Assembly (NCBI RefSeq): GCF_002874775.1
Contig: NZ_CP020991.1
Coordinates: 62,001 to 126,000, forward strand
Length of the DNA stretch: 64,000 bases
From: Monoglobus pectinilyticus
Lineage (GTDB): Bacteria > Bacillota > Clostridia > Monoglobales > Monoglobaceae
Direction: 5' to 3'
Notes under the pieces: model-generated
What the model was told of the DNA's origin: nothing
The model's database searches: none
The model's input: the letters and a program-made list of their open reading frames with translations, nothing else
Shown here: positions 37,082 through 44,229 of the stretch, in pieces
Layout of the letters: every line of letters begins with the position of its first letter
How positions within the stretch are numbered: the stretch's first letter is position 1
Made by a program: the position numbers and the translations under genes

Positions 37082-38080
37082 ATGTCAAAATTCATGGACA
37101 AGATTAAGGAAACTGCCAGGGCGGATAAGAAGACTATTGTTCTTGCTGAGGGAGAGGAACGCAGAACGATTGACGCAGCAGCCCAAATTTTAAAAGAAGG
37201 ATATGCCAATATCATACTTTTAGGCAATGAGTCTAAAATAAAAAGTATGGCGGATGGACTTGATATTTCTGAGGCAACTATTATTGACCCTGACACAAGC
37301 GAACTTACAGAAGAGCTTGGAAACGGACTTTATGAGCTTAGAAAGAAAAAGGGTATGCTGCCGGCTCAGGCTGCTGAGAAAGTAAAAGACGTATTGTATT
37401 TTGGCTGTATGCTGGTTAAAACAGGCAGAGCAGACGGTATGGTTGCCGGCGCTGTTCACGCTACAGCCGACGTAATGAGATCGTCATTGCAGACAATTAA
37501 GACTGCTCCTGACACTAAAGTTGTTTCAGCATTTTTCTTAATGATGGTTCCTGATTGTGAATATGGAAATAATGGAACATTTGTATTTTCTGACTGCGGA
37601 CTTAACGAATATCCGGATTCAGAAAAGCTGGCTGAAATAGCTATTTCTTCTTCAAAGTCCTATAAGAGTCTTGTAGGCGGAGAGCCAAAGGTTGCTATGC
37701 TTTCATATTCAACTTACGGAAGCGCTAAATCAGAACAGGTTGATTTGGTTAAGAACGCAGCTGATAAGGCTAAAGAATTAGCTCCTGACTTAAAGCTTGA
37801 CGGAGAACTTCAGCTTGACGCGGCTATCGTTCCAAGCGTTGCTTCTTTGAAAGCTCCTGACAGCGATGTTGCAGGTCAGGCAAACGTTTTGATTTTCCCG
37901 AATCTTGACGCCGGAAACATTGGCTATAAGCTGGTTCAGCGTTTGGCAAAAGCTGAAGCATACGGACCAATGACTCAGGGAATGGCAAAACCGGTAAACG
38001 ACTTATCAAGAGGCTGCAGTGCAGAAGATATTGCCGGAGTTGTTGCTATTACATGTGTACAGGCTCAAAATCAGGATTAA
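37082..38080 (+). CDS. pta: Phosphate acetyltransferase
   Basis: Converts acetyl-CoA and phosphate to acetyl phosphate, the first half of the acetate pathway. The 332-residue short form lacks the N-terminal DRTGG regulatory domain. Conserved blocks: IVLAEGEERRTIDAAAQILKE, DGMVAGAVHATADVMRSSLQ, VFSDCGLNEYP, AMLSYSTYGSA and NVLIFPNLDAGNIGYKLVQRL. RBS GGAAATGAGG precedes the ATG. ackA follows after 26 bases in the same transcript, so this organism probably makes ATP by acetate formation. Confidence 0.97.
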   Translation: MSKFMDKIKETARADKKTIVLAEGEERRTIDAAAQILKEGYANIILLGNESKIKSMADGLDISEATIIDPDTSELTEELGNGLYELRKKKGMLPAQAAEKVKDVLYFGCMLVKTGRADGMVAGAVHATADVMRSSLQTIKTAPDTKVVSAFFLMMVPDCEYGNNGTFVFSDCGLNEYPDSEKLAEIAISSSKSYKSLVGGEPKVAMLSYSTYGSAKSEQVDLVKNAADKAKELAPDLKLDGELQLDAAIVPSVASLKAPDSDVAGQANVLIFPNLDAGNIGYKLVQRLAKAEAYGPMTQGMAKPVNDLSRGCSAEDIAGVVAITCVQAQNQD

Positions 38081-38106
38081 TTATATTATCGGAGGGTGTA
38101 AAATAA

Positions 38107-39300
38107 ATGAAAGTTTTAGTTATTAACGCAGGTAGTTCATCACTTAAATATCAGCTTATCGAAACAGAATCGGAAAAAGTTTTGGCTAAAGGCTTGTGCG
38201 AAAGAATTGGTCTTGAAGGTTCAAAGCTTACACATAGCCCTGAGGGAAAAGAAAAATATGTTGAAGAAAAACCGATGCCAACCCACAAGACTGCTGTTCA
38301 AATGGTTTTGGACGCACTTGTTGATGAAGAGCATGGAGTTATTGCAGACATAAATGATATTTCCGCTGTTGGTCACAGAGTTCTCCATGGCGGACAGTAT
38401 TACAGCGACTCAGTTGTTGTTAACGATGATGTTAAAAAGGTAATCAAAGATTGTTTCCCATTGGGACCTCTTCATAATCCGGCAAACCTTATTGGTATTG
38501 AGGCATGTGAGGACGCTATGGCCGGAACTCCTCAGGTTGCGGTTTTTGATACAGCATTTGGGCAGAGTATGGAGCCTAAGGCGTATATGTATGCTATACC
38601 ATATAAATATTACGAGAAGTATAGTATTAGAAAATATGGTTTCCACGGTACAAGTCATAAGTTTGTTTCCGGCAGAGCAATTAAATTCGGGGAATTAGAT
38701 AACAGCAACTGCAAAGTAATTGTGTGTCATTTGGGCAATGGCGCCAGTATTTCTGCTTCTGTCGGCGGAAAGTGTGTTGACACAAGCATGGGCCTTACTC
38801 CTCTTGAAGGTTTGATAATGGGAACCAGAAGCGGTGACATTGACCCGGCTGTTGTACAGTATATTGCCAATAATGAAAATTTGTCGGTTGATGAAGTTTT
38901 GAATATATTGAATAAGGAGTCCGGTGTTTTAGGTATCTCCGGCGTATCGAGCGACTTTCGCGATTTGTCAGCCGCAGCACAGGAAGGCAATAAAAGAGCA
39001 CAGATAGCTCTTGATGCGTTTATTTACCGCGTTGCAAAATATGTTGGTTCATATGTTGCAGCTATGAACGGTGTTGACGCAATAGCGTTTACCGGAGGAA
39101 TAGGTGAGAACGACTGTGATACCAGATATAAAATTTGTCAGTATTTAGGATATCTTGGCATAAAGATTGATGAGGAAAAGAATAAGGAGAGAGGTAAGGA
39201 AATCTACATTTCAACTCCTGATTCAAACGTAAAAGTTATGGTTATTCCTACAAATGAAGAGCTTGCAATCGCACGTGAGACTTTGGATTTAGTAAAATAA
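38107..39300 (+). CDS. ackA: Acetate kinase
   Basis: Transfers phosphate from acetyl phosphate to ADP. The 397-residue protein carries LVINAGSSSLKYQL, GHRVLHGG, PLAPLHNPAN-like FPLGPLHNPANLIGI, VAVFDTAFGQSM, YGFHGTSHKFV, HLGNGASISASVGG and the C-terminal FTGGIGENDCDTR. All catalytic His, Arg and Asp positions of the family are present. A GGAGGGT ribosome site lies upstream. It ends at a strong terminator before sigH. Confidence 0.98.
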   Translation: MKVLVINAGSSSLKYQLIETESEKVLAKGLCERIGLEGSKLTHSPEGKEKYVEEKPMPTHKTAVQMVLDALVDEEHGVIADINDISAVGHRVLHGGQYYSDSVVVNDDVKKVIKDCFPLGPLHNPANLIGIEACEDAMAGTPQVAVFDTAFGQSMEPKAYMYAIPYKYYEKYSIRKYGFHGTSHKFVSGRAIKFGELDNSNCKVIVCHLGNGASISASVGGKCVDTSMGLTPLEGLIMGTRSGDIDPAVVQYIANNENLSVDEVLNILNKESGVLGISGVSSDFRDLSAAAQEGNKRAQIALDAFIYRVAKYVGSYVAAMNGVDAIAFTGGIGENDCDTRYKICQYLGYLGIKIDEEKNKERGKEIYISTPDSNVKVMVIPTNEELAIARETLDLVK

Positions 39301-39314
39301 TTCACTTATTGGTT

Positions 39315-39346
39315 AAGGCTGTCTCGATTGAGACAGCCTTGCTTTT
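39315..39346 (+). terminator. Terminator of pta-ackA
   Basis: Perfect 11-bp stem aaggctgtctc/gagacagcctt, loop gatt, followed by GCTTTT. Confidence 0.82.
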
Positions 39347-39366
39347 AAAAATGAGGTTGATATTAT

Positions 39367-39969
39367 ATGGCTTTAAACTATTATGAAAATATGACTGATG
39401 AAGAAATAGTGTCTTTAGCGGAAAAGGATAGGTCTGCTGAGGAGTTCTTGCTGAATAAGTATAAAAACCTGGTCAAGTCTAGAGCTAAAATGTATTTTTT
39501 GGCGGGTGGAGATAACGATGATTTGATGCAGGAGGGCATGATAGGCTTATTTAAGGCTATACACGATTATAATTCGGATAAGCAGGCTTCGTTTTATAGT
39601 TTTGCTGAACTTTGCGTCAAACGTCAAATTTTCACTGCTATAAAGACGGCAGCAAGGCAGAAACATCAGCCCCTTAATACGTATATATCTTTAAATAAAC
39701 CTGTGTATGAGGACGTCTCTGAGAGAACTTTAGTTGAAACCTTGGCAGAAAGGGAATCTGTGGACCCTGAAAAGCTTTATATAATGCATGAAAAATTAAA
39801 AGATATAGAGAAAGAAATAGATGAAAAGTTGAGTGATTTAGAAAAAAGAGTGTTGATTTTACATCTTCAGGGTATGTCGTATCAGGAAATTTCTGAAATT
39901 ATTAATAAGCCTACAAAATCAATTGATAATGCACTTCAAAGAATTAAAAAAAAGCTGGATGAAAAGTAA
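39367..39969 (+). CDS. sigH: RNA polymerase sporulation sigma factor SigH
   Basis: Sigma-30 of the transition state and early sporulation. The 200-residue protein begins MTDEEIVSLAEKDRSAEEFLLNKY in the family style. Region 2 has DDLMQEGMIGLFKAIHDYN and FAELCVKRQIFTAIKTA; region 4 has LSDLEKRVLILHLQGMSYQEISEI and KSIDNALQRIKKKL. GAGG lies shortly before the ATG. Only 26 bases separate it from the pta-ackA terminator, so its promoter must overlap that region or lie in ackA, or it depends on read-through. Confidence 0.94.
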   Translation: MALNYYENMTDEEIVSLAEKDRSAEEFLLNKYKNLVKSRAKMYFLAGGDNDDLMQEGMIGLFKAIHDYNSDKQASFYSFAELCVKRQIFTAIKTAARQKHQPLNTYISLNKPVYEDVSERTLVETLAERESVDPEKLYIMHEKLKDIEKEIDEKLSDLEKRVLILHLQGMSYQEISEIINKPTKSIDNALQRIKKKLDEK

Positions 39970-40000
39970 AAAAATTGTAGAGCAAAATATCTGTAGTAAT

Positions 40001-40037
40001 TTTCAAAAATTTATTTATAAATTATAATTTTTTGAAA
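40001..40037. repeat. A+T-rich inverted repeat downstream of sigH
   Basis: Arms tttcaaaaa (40001-40009) and tttttgaaa (40029-40037). It is the only hairpin-like structure after sigH and could be a weak terminator. Confidence 0.4.
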
Positions 40038-40102
40038 TTTTACACTTTTATTTTATTATACTTTTCTTTAAAATTTAAATAAATTTGTGTTAAGAAATAT
40101 TA

Positions 40103-40217
40103 TTATCCACTTTTAGAATATCCCGTAAAATCAGTTATCAACAGAGTTATTCACATTATCCACCGTTTTTATATAGTAAAAATAACTAAAATCACTGATT
40201 TTTAAAAGTTATCCACA
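40103..40217 (+). other. Cluster of five DnaA boxes, all in one orientation
   Basis: Within 115 bases are TTATCCACT (40103-40111), TTATCAACA (40135-40143), TTATTCACA (40147-40155), TTATCCACC (40156-40164) and the perfect consensus TTATCCACA (40209-40217). Each of the first four differs by one base from TTATCCACA. The third and fourth abut. An inverted repeat, cccgtaaaa (40122-40130) and ttttacggg (40226-40234), encloses the last four boxes. A very A+T-rich stretch (40250-40340) follows, as in a DNA-unwinding element. No dnaA or dnaN gene is nearby. This is either an initiation-controlling DnaA cluster outside oriC or an origin-like locus. Confidence 0.7.
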
Positions 40218-40402
40218 ATTTGCGTTTTTACGGGCAAGTCCCTCACTTAAATAAAAAATTTTGTTTAAATTTATTTTTATATTTTATATTCACAATCATT
40301 TAAATTATTGAAAAATACAGATATATTGTTCTTTTTAATGTTGTTTTTTGTCTACTGAGAAAAATATTATTTTAAATTAAACCAGTTTTTTCATAAAATA
40401 CC

Positions 40403-40431
40403 TTGAACTTTGCAAGACTTTAATATATAAT
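40403..40431 (+). promoter_or_regulatory. Promoter of the hisD-hisB-HAD operon
   Basis: TTGAAC (40403-40408), 17-base spacer, TATAAT (40426-40431). The leader is about 57 bases. The DnaA-box cluster ends 185 bases upstream. Confidence 0.72.
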
Positions 40432-40494
40432 ATCTTAAGTTATATTTTTTAAGTTAATTATGTTAATTATTATTTTTATATAGAGGAGTATAGT

Positions 40495-41787
40495 ATGAAT
40501 ATTTATAAGTTATCTGAACTGACATCTGAAAAGAGAGAATTCATAATGAAACGCGCTGAATCTGACATTTCTGAACAAATGAAGATTGCTAAAGAAGTTT
40601 CGGATGATATTAGAAAGCGCGGGGATGAAGCAGTTTTAGAATATACCGCTAAATTTGACCATGTAACTCTTAGCGCGGATGAAATGAAGGTAAAACCTGA
40701 AGAGATTGAGGCAGGTTATGAGCGCTTGGATGCAGAAACTAGAGAAGCAATTGAATATGCCGTTAAAAATATTAGAAATTTTCATTCAAAGCAAATGCCT
40801 GAAGAGATGTGGTTTACTGAAGTGGATAAGGGTCTTTTGGTTGGTGAAAAAACTACTCCTATCGTAGATGTTTGTCTTTATGTTCCGCGGGGCAAGGGAA
40901 GCTTCCCGTCTGTTTTATGTATGTTGGCTACACCTGCTGTTGTTGCCGGCGTAGAAAAAATTGTAGTTGTTACACCGCCTAATGAGGAAGGAAATGTTGA
41001 TGACGCAATTCTTGCGGCCGCTAAAATAATCGGCGTTAGTGAAATATATAAGGTCGGAGGAATTCAGGCAGTCGCTTCTGTTGCATACGGAACCGAAACT
41101 ATTCCAAAATGCCATAAGATAATAGGACCCGGAAACGCTTATGCTACAGCAGCAAAAAGAGTTTTGTCCAACTATATTGATTCAGGTTTGCCGGCAGGAC
41201 CAAGCGAATGTATAATACTTGCTGATGAAAACGCCGACCCTGAAAAGGTGGCTTTGGATTGGATGATTGAAGCAGAGCATGGACCGGATTCCGCTGCACT
41301 TTTAGTTACTAATTGTGAAGAACTGGTTTATAAAGCGGCTGAAATTGTTGAAAGACAGCTCGAAAAAATATCTGATAAAAGACGTGAGTTTGTAACTACG
41401 AATTTCAATACATACGGCGGAGCTATTATAACTGAAAGTCTTGAAGAGAGTATTGATTTTGTAAATGACTATGCACCGGAACATATGGAAGTTATGACAA
41501 AGGAACCGTTTGTGGTTCTTCCCAAAATAAAAAATGCGGGAGAAATTCTGCTGGGAGATTATACTCCGGTCACATTGTGTAATTTTGTTTTAGGTCCGAA
41601 TGCTATTTTGCCTACCGGGCAGTTTGCTAAAACCTATTCAAGCGTTTCTGTTATGGACTTCTTAAAGCGTTCTTCGGTTGGTTACGCAAGCCGCGACGGC
41701 TTTGAAATGGTTAGGGATTATGCCTATAAGATTGCAACTGTAGAGGGCTTTGATACCCACGCTTTAGCAGTTAAAGAGAGAAAATAA
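40495..41787 (+). CDS. hisD: Histidinol dehydrogenase family protein, diverged active site
   Basis: A 430-residue HisD-fold, NAD-dependent dehydrogenase; canonical HisD oxidises L-histidinol to histidine with a bound zinc. The family core is clear: VGGIQAVASVAYGTETIP, GPGNAYATAAKR, PAGPSECIILAD, EHGPDSAALL, YAPEHMEV. E329 and H330 (E. coli E326/H327) and zinc ligands H262 and H422 (H262/H419) are kept. However Q259 is replaced by E259, D360 by N363 and H367 by A370 (GPNAILPT against GTNHVLPT). Two zinc ligands and one active-site His therefore differ. It may be a paralogue with another alcohol substrate. First gene of an operon with hisB-like and HAD genes. Confidence 0.8.
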   Translation: MNIYKLSELTSEKREFIMKRAESDISEQMKIAKEVSDDIRKRGDEAVLEYTAKFDHVTLSADEMKVKPEEIEAGYERLDAETREAIEYAVKNIRNFHSKQMPEEMWFTEVDKGLLVGEKTTPIVDVCLYVPRGKGSFPSVLCMLATPAVVAGVEKIVVVTPPNEEGNVDDAILAAAKIIGVSEIYKVGGIQAVASVAYGTETIPKCHKIIGPGNAYATAAKRVLSNYIDSGLPAGPSECIILADENADPEKVALDWMIEAEHGPDSAALLVTNCEELVYKAAEIVERQLEKISDKRREFVTTNFNTYGGAIITESLEESIDFVNDYAPEHMEVMTKEPFVVLPKIKNAGEILLGDYTPVTLCNFVLGPNAILPTGQFAKTYSSVSVMDFLKRSSVGYASRDGFEMVRDYAYKIATVEGFDTHALAVKERK

Positions 41788-41813
41788 AATTGAGCGTACG
41801 CGAGGATTTTACT

Positions 41814-42434
41814 ATGAAAAATAGAATTACTGTAAAGAGAAAAACTACTGAAACTTCAATTGAGGTAGTAATAGAAAAAGGTGAGCTAAAGCCTGACTAT
41901 AGAAAATATATTAAAACGCCGCTGCCATTTTTGAATCATATGATTGAGCATATTGCGTGGCGCGCATCACTTAATATCAGCATTGATATGGATTTTGACG
42001 AATTTGAACTTTGCCATTTGGTGTGTGAAGATGTTGGAATGACGCTTGGAAAAGCTGTCGGGGAATATATAAATATAAATTCTCCATCAGGTTATGGTTT
42101 TGCGACAGGGATTATTGATGAAGCGTGTGCAGATGCGGCAATTTCATTTGAGGACAGGTCGCAGCTTACGTTTCAAAAATCAATAAATTATTGTGAGAAT
42201 GTTGAAAGGATGCCAAGCGAAGAGCTTATTACTTTTCTTGAAGGATTTGCTCAGGGAGCAAGATGTACTCTGTTTATTGATTTAAAATCCGGTCAGAACG
42301 GCCATCATATTTGGGAAGCAGTTTTCAGAGGTGTTGGAATCGCTCTCGGTCAAGCTTTGTCATTTGATTCTTCCAGAGAAGGGTTAACCTCCGGCGTTGC
42401 AGGAAAGGTAGAATATGAAGTTTCAGCCGAATAA
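41814..42434 (+). CDS. hisB: Imidazoleglycerol-phosphate dehydratase (HisB) family protein, diverged
   Basis: A 206-residue protein with the IGPD double-repeat fold: KRKTTETSIEVVI, PFLNHMIEHIA, CEDVGMTLGKAVGEY, GIIDEACAD and NGHHIWEAVFRG. Canonical HisB binds two Mn2+ through pairs of His and Glu. Here H42, H68, E72, E103, H164, H165 and E168 remain, but the His of the T-H-G-G segment is replaced (R50) and the second His of HHTVED is L69. The start is ATG 41814, eight bases after GAGG; a TTG at 41790 is upstream of it. It overlaps the next gene by 20 bases. Histidine synthesis or a related dehydration are both possible. Confidence 0.75.
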   Translation: MKNRITVKRKTTETSIEVVIEKGELKPDYRKYIKTPLPFLNHMIEHIAWRASLNISIDMDFDEFELCHLVCEDVGMTLGKAVGEYININSPSGYGFATGIIDEACADAAISFEDRSQLTFQKSINYCENVERMPSEELITFLEGFAQGARCTLFIDLKSGQNGHHIWEAVFRGVGIALGQALSFDSSREGLTSGVAGKVEYEVSAE

Positions 42435-43425
42435 TTTTGACAAGATAATATTTGATATGGATGGGGTTGTAACAAGCGAATATATTTATTGGGATGCGGC
42501 GGCTTTAACGGTATATGAGCTTTTATACAGCCATAAATTCTATGGATTGAGTGAGATAGACCATAATTGGTGTTACGGCAACTTTAAAGAGCTTCACAAA
42601 ATAATTTTTTGCGGAGATAAAACTATAAAAGCCGTGAAAGCATTAGGAGTAAATACAAATTGGGATTTAGCTTATATAGTTTTTTGTGTTTCAAAATATC
42701 TGGAGCCGGATTTGACAGAATTCAACGAATGGCATTTTGAGTCAGTTCGTATGTTTATTGAAAATATCACGGTTCAGGCTCCTGAGGTCTACAATCTCGT
42801 GGGTGAACTTGCTGCTGTATCTTTAAATAGTGAGTTTTCCGATTTTAAGCGAGGCAGGAGCAAGTTATGGGATGATGTTATTAACTGTTTTCAATTATGG
42901 TTTTTAGGAGGGGAATCTGTCCCCGGTCTTAATACTATGGAAAAACCTTTGGTAGATTTGAATGATTTAAAAAAGACTTTTTTAGATTTAAAGAGCAAGG
43001 GAATTAGTTTGGGGATAGGAACCGGGCGTCCAAAAGATGAAATTTTGTTTCCTCTGAAAAAGTGGGGATTAATGGAATTCTTTTCTGACAATATGATTGT
43101 TACATATGACGACGTATTAAAAGCGGAAGAAGATTTTAAACCCGAAACTCCTTTGTCAAAACCGAACCCGTTTGTGTTTTTAAAAGCGGCTTTTAGAAAT
43201 GAACTGGATGATGAGAAATTAATATCCGGTAATTATGATAAAGAGAGATGTTTAAAAATTGCTGTAGTTGGAGACGCGCCAAGCGATTTGATGGCGGCAA
43301 AATCAGCAGGTATGGTTTTTGTAGGTGTTCTTACCGGTATTGATAGGAAATCTGCTAATGAATATTTTTTAAGCCATAATGCTGATTATATATTTGAAGA
43401 TGTAACACAACTTATTGACGATTAA
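42415..43425 (+). CDS. HAD-superfamily phosphatase in the his-like operon
   Basis: A 336-residue haloacid-dehalogenase-fold phosphatase. Motif I is FDMDGVV (nucleophile D14, general acid D16), motif II is GIGTGRPKDE, the motif III lysine is in LSKPNPFVFL, and motif IV is VGDAPSDLMAAKSAG. A large helical cap fills about residues 25-170, bigger than in HisB-type histidinol phosphatases. Its start lies inside the hisB-like gene, so the two are coupled. By position it could be the histidinol-phosphate phosphatase of the operon; the sequence alone does not fix a substrate. Confidence 0.78.
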   Translation: MKFQPNNFDKIIFDMDGVVTSEYIYWDAAALTVYELLYSHKFYGLSEIDHNWCYGNFKELHKIIFCGDKTIKAVKALGVNTNWDLAYIVFCVSKYLEPDLTEFNEWHFESVRMFIENITVQAPEVYNLVGELAAVSLNSEFSDFKRGRSKLWDDVINCFQLWFLGGESVPGLNTMEKPLVDLNDLKKTFLDLKSKGISLGIGTGRPKDEILFPLKKWGLMEFFSDNMIVTYDDVLKAEEDFKPETPLSKPNPFVFLKAAFRNELDDEKLISGNYDKERCLKIAVVGDAPSDLMAAKSAGMVFVGVLTGIDRKSANEYFLSHNADYIFEDVTQLIDD

Positions 43426-43445
43426 ATATTTTTGTGGGGATTATT

Positions 43446-43976
43446 ATGCAAATAAAAATTGAAACACCATTAACAAGTGAAAAGGTAAAATCTTTAAAAA
43501 GCGGAGATACCGTTCTCATAACCGGAGAAATTTATACAGCCAGAGACGCGGCTCATAAAAGAATGATTGACGCCTTGAAAAGCGGAGAAAAACTCCCTTT
43601 TGAAATAGAAAATAAAATAATTTATTATGCTGGTCCAACGCCTGCAAAACCAGGTCAGGTTATTGGTTCGTGCGGTCCTACTACAAGCGGAAGAATGGAC
43701 GCGTATGCTCCTGAATTGATAAAATTAGGTCTTACCGGGATGATAGGCAAGGGTGAAAGGTCAGACGATGTTGTTAATGCAATGAAAGAGTATGGAGCCG
43801 TATATTTCGGAGCTATAGGCGGTGCCGGCGCTTTAATAGCGAAAAGTATTAAAGCTGCAGAGATAATAGCTTATGAAGACCTTGGGACTGAGGCTGTCAG
43901 AAAACTTACTGTAGAGAACTTTCCTGCTATTGTTATTATAGATTCTAATGGTAAAAATTTATATCATGATAGATAA
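43446..43976 (+). CDS. Fe-S hydro-lyase beta subunit (class I fumarase C-terminal type), no alpha subunit nearby
   Basis: A 176-residue swivelling beta domain of the two-subunit class I fumarase/L-tartrate dehydratase family. It has IKIETPLTSEKVKSLKSGD, the tight turn TARDAAHKR, the substrate-binding IGSCGPTTSGRMD, and GMIGKGERSDDVV. The [4Fe-4S] cluster sits on the alpha subunit, which is not in the window, so this protein needs a partner encoded elsewhere. I use ATG 43446; the GTG at 43434 is part of its ribosome site (GTGGGG). Last gene before a terminator, 20 bases after the HAD gene. Confidence 0.87.
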   Translation: MQIKIETPLTSEKVKSLKSGDTVLITGEIYTARDAAHKRMIDALKSGEKLPFEIENKIIYYAGPTPAKPGQVIGSCGPTTSGRMDAYAPELIKLGLTGMIGKGERSDDVVNAMKEYGAVYFGAIGGAGALIAKSIKAAEIIAYEDLGTEAVRKLTVENFPAIVIIDSNGKNLYHDR

Positions 43977-43977
43977 T

Positions 43978-44010
43978 AAAAAATACCGGTATGAAAACCG
44001 GTATTTTTTT
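43978..44010. terminator. Bidirectional terminator between the hydro-lyase and DUF3006 genes
   Basis: Stem aaaataccggt/accggtatttt with loop atgaaa and T-runs on both strands. Confidence 0.85.
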
Positions 44011-44215
44011 AATTTTTATCAAATATTTTATTCATCATATTTTTAATATTTTCTTTTCTTAAAGATGTTTCATCTCTGTCAATTGTTATATTAATTACAT
44101 CGCCTTCACGGGCTTCGGGCGGAATCAATTCAATCGGCATATCTGCAAATCCTGAACCTTCATCAAATTCTACAACTGCAAAGTTTCCTTCAAATCTATC
44201 AATAATTATTTTCAT
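44009..44215 (-). CDS. DUF3006 domain protein
   Basis: A 68-residue protein that matches the DUF3006 pattern: IIIDRFEGNFAVVEFDEG at the N-terminus and PPEAREGDVINITID in the middle, predicted as a small beta barrel. These proteins commonly sit beside ComEC-like metallo-beta-lactamase proteins, as here (14 bases downstream of one). Function is unknown. GGAGAT precedes the ATG. Confidence 0.8.
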   Translation of the reverse strand: MKIIIDRFEGNFAVVEFDEGSGFADMPIELIPPEAREGDVINITIDRDETSLRKENIKNMMNKIFDKN

Positions 44216-44229
44216 TTAAAATATCTCCT

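Noticed and set aside
40001-40494. Claim that this is the chromosomal oriC
   Set aside because: No dnaA, dnaN, rpmH or gyrase genes are near and gene direction does not switch clearly here. Kept as a DnaA-box cluster.
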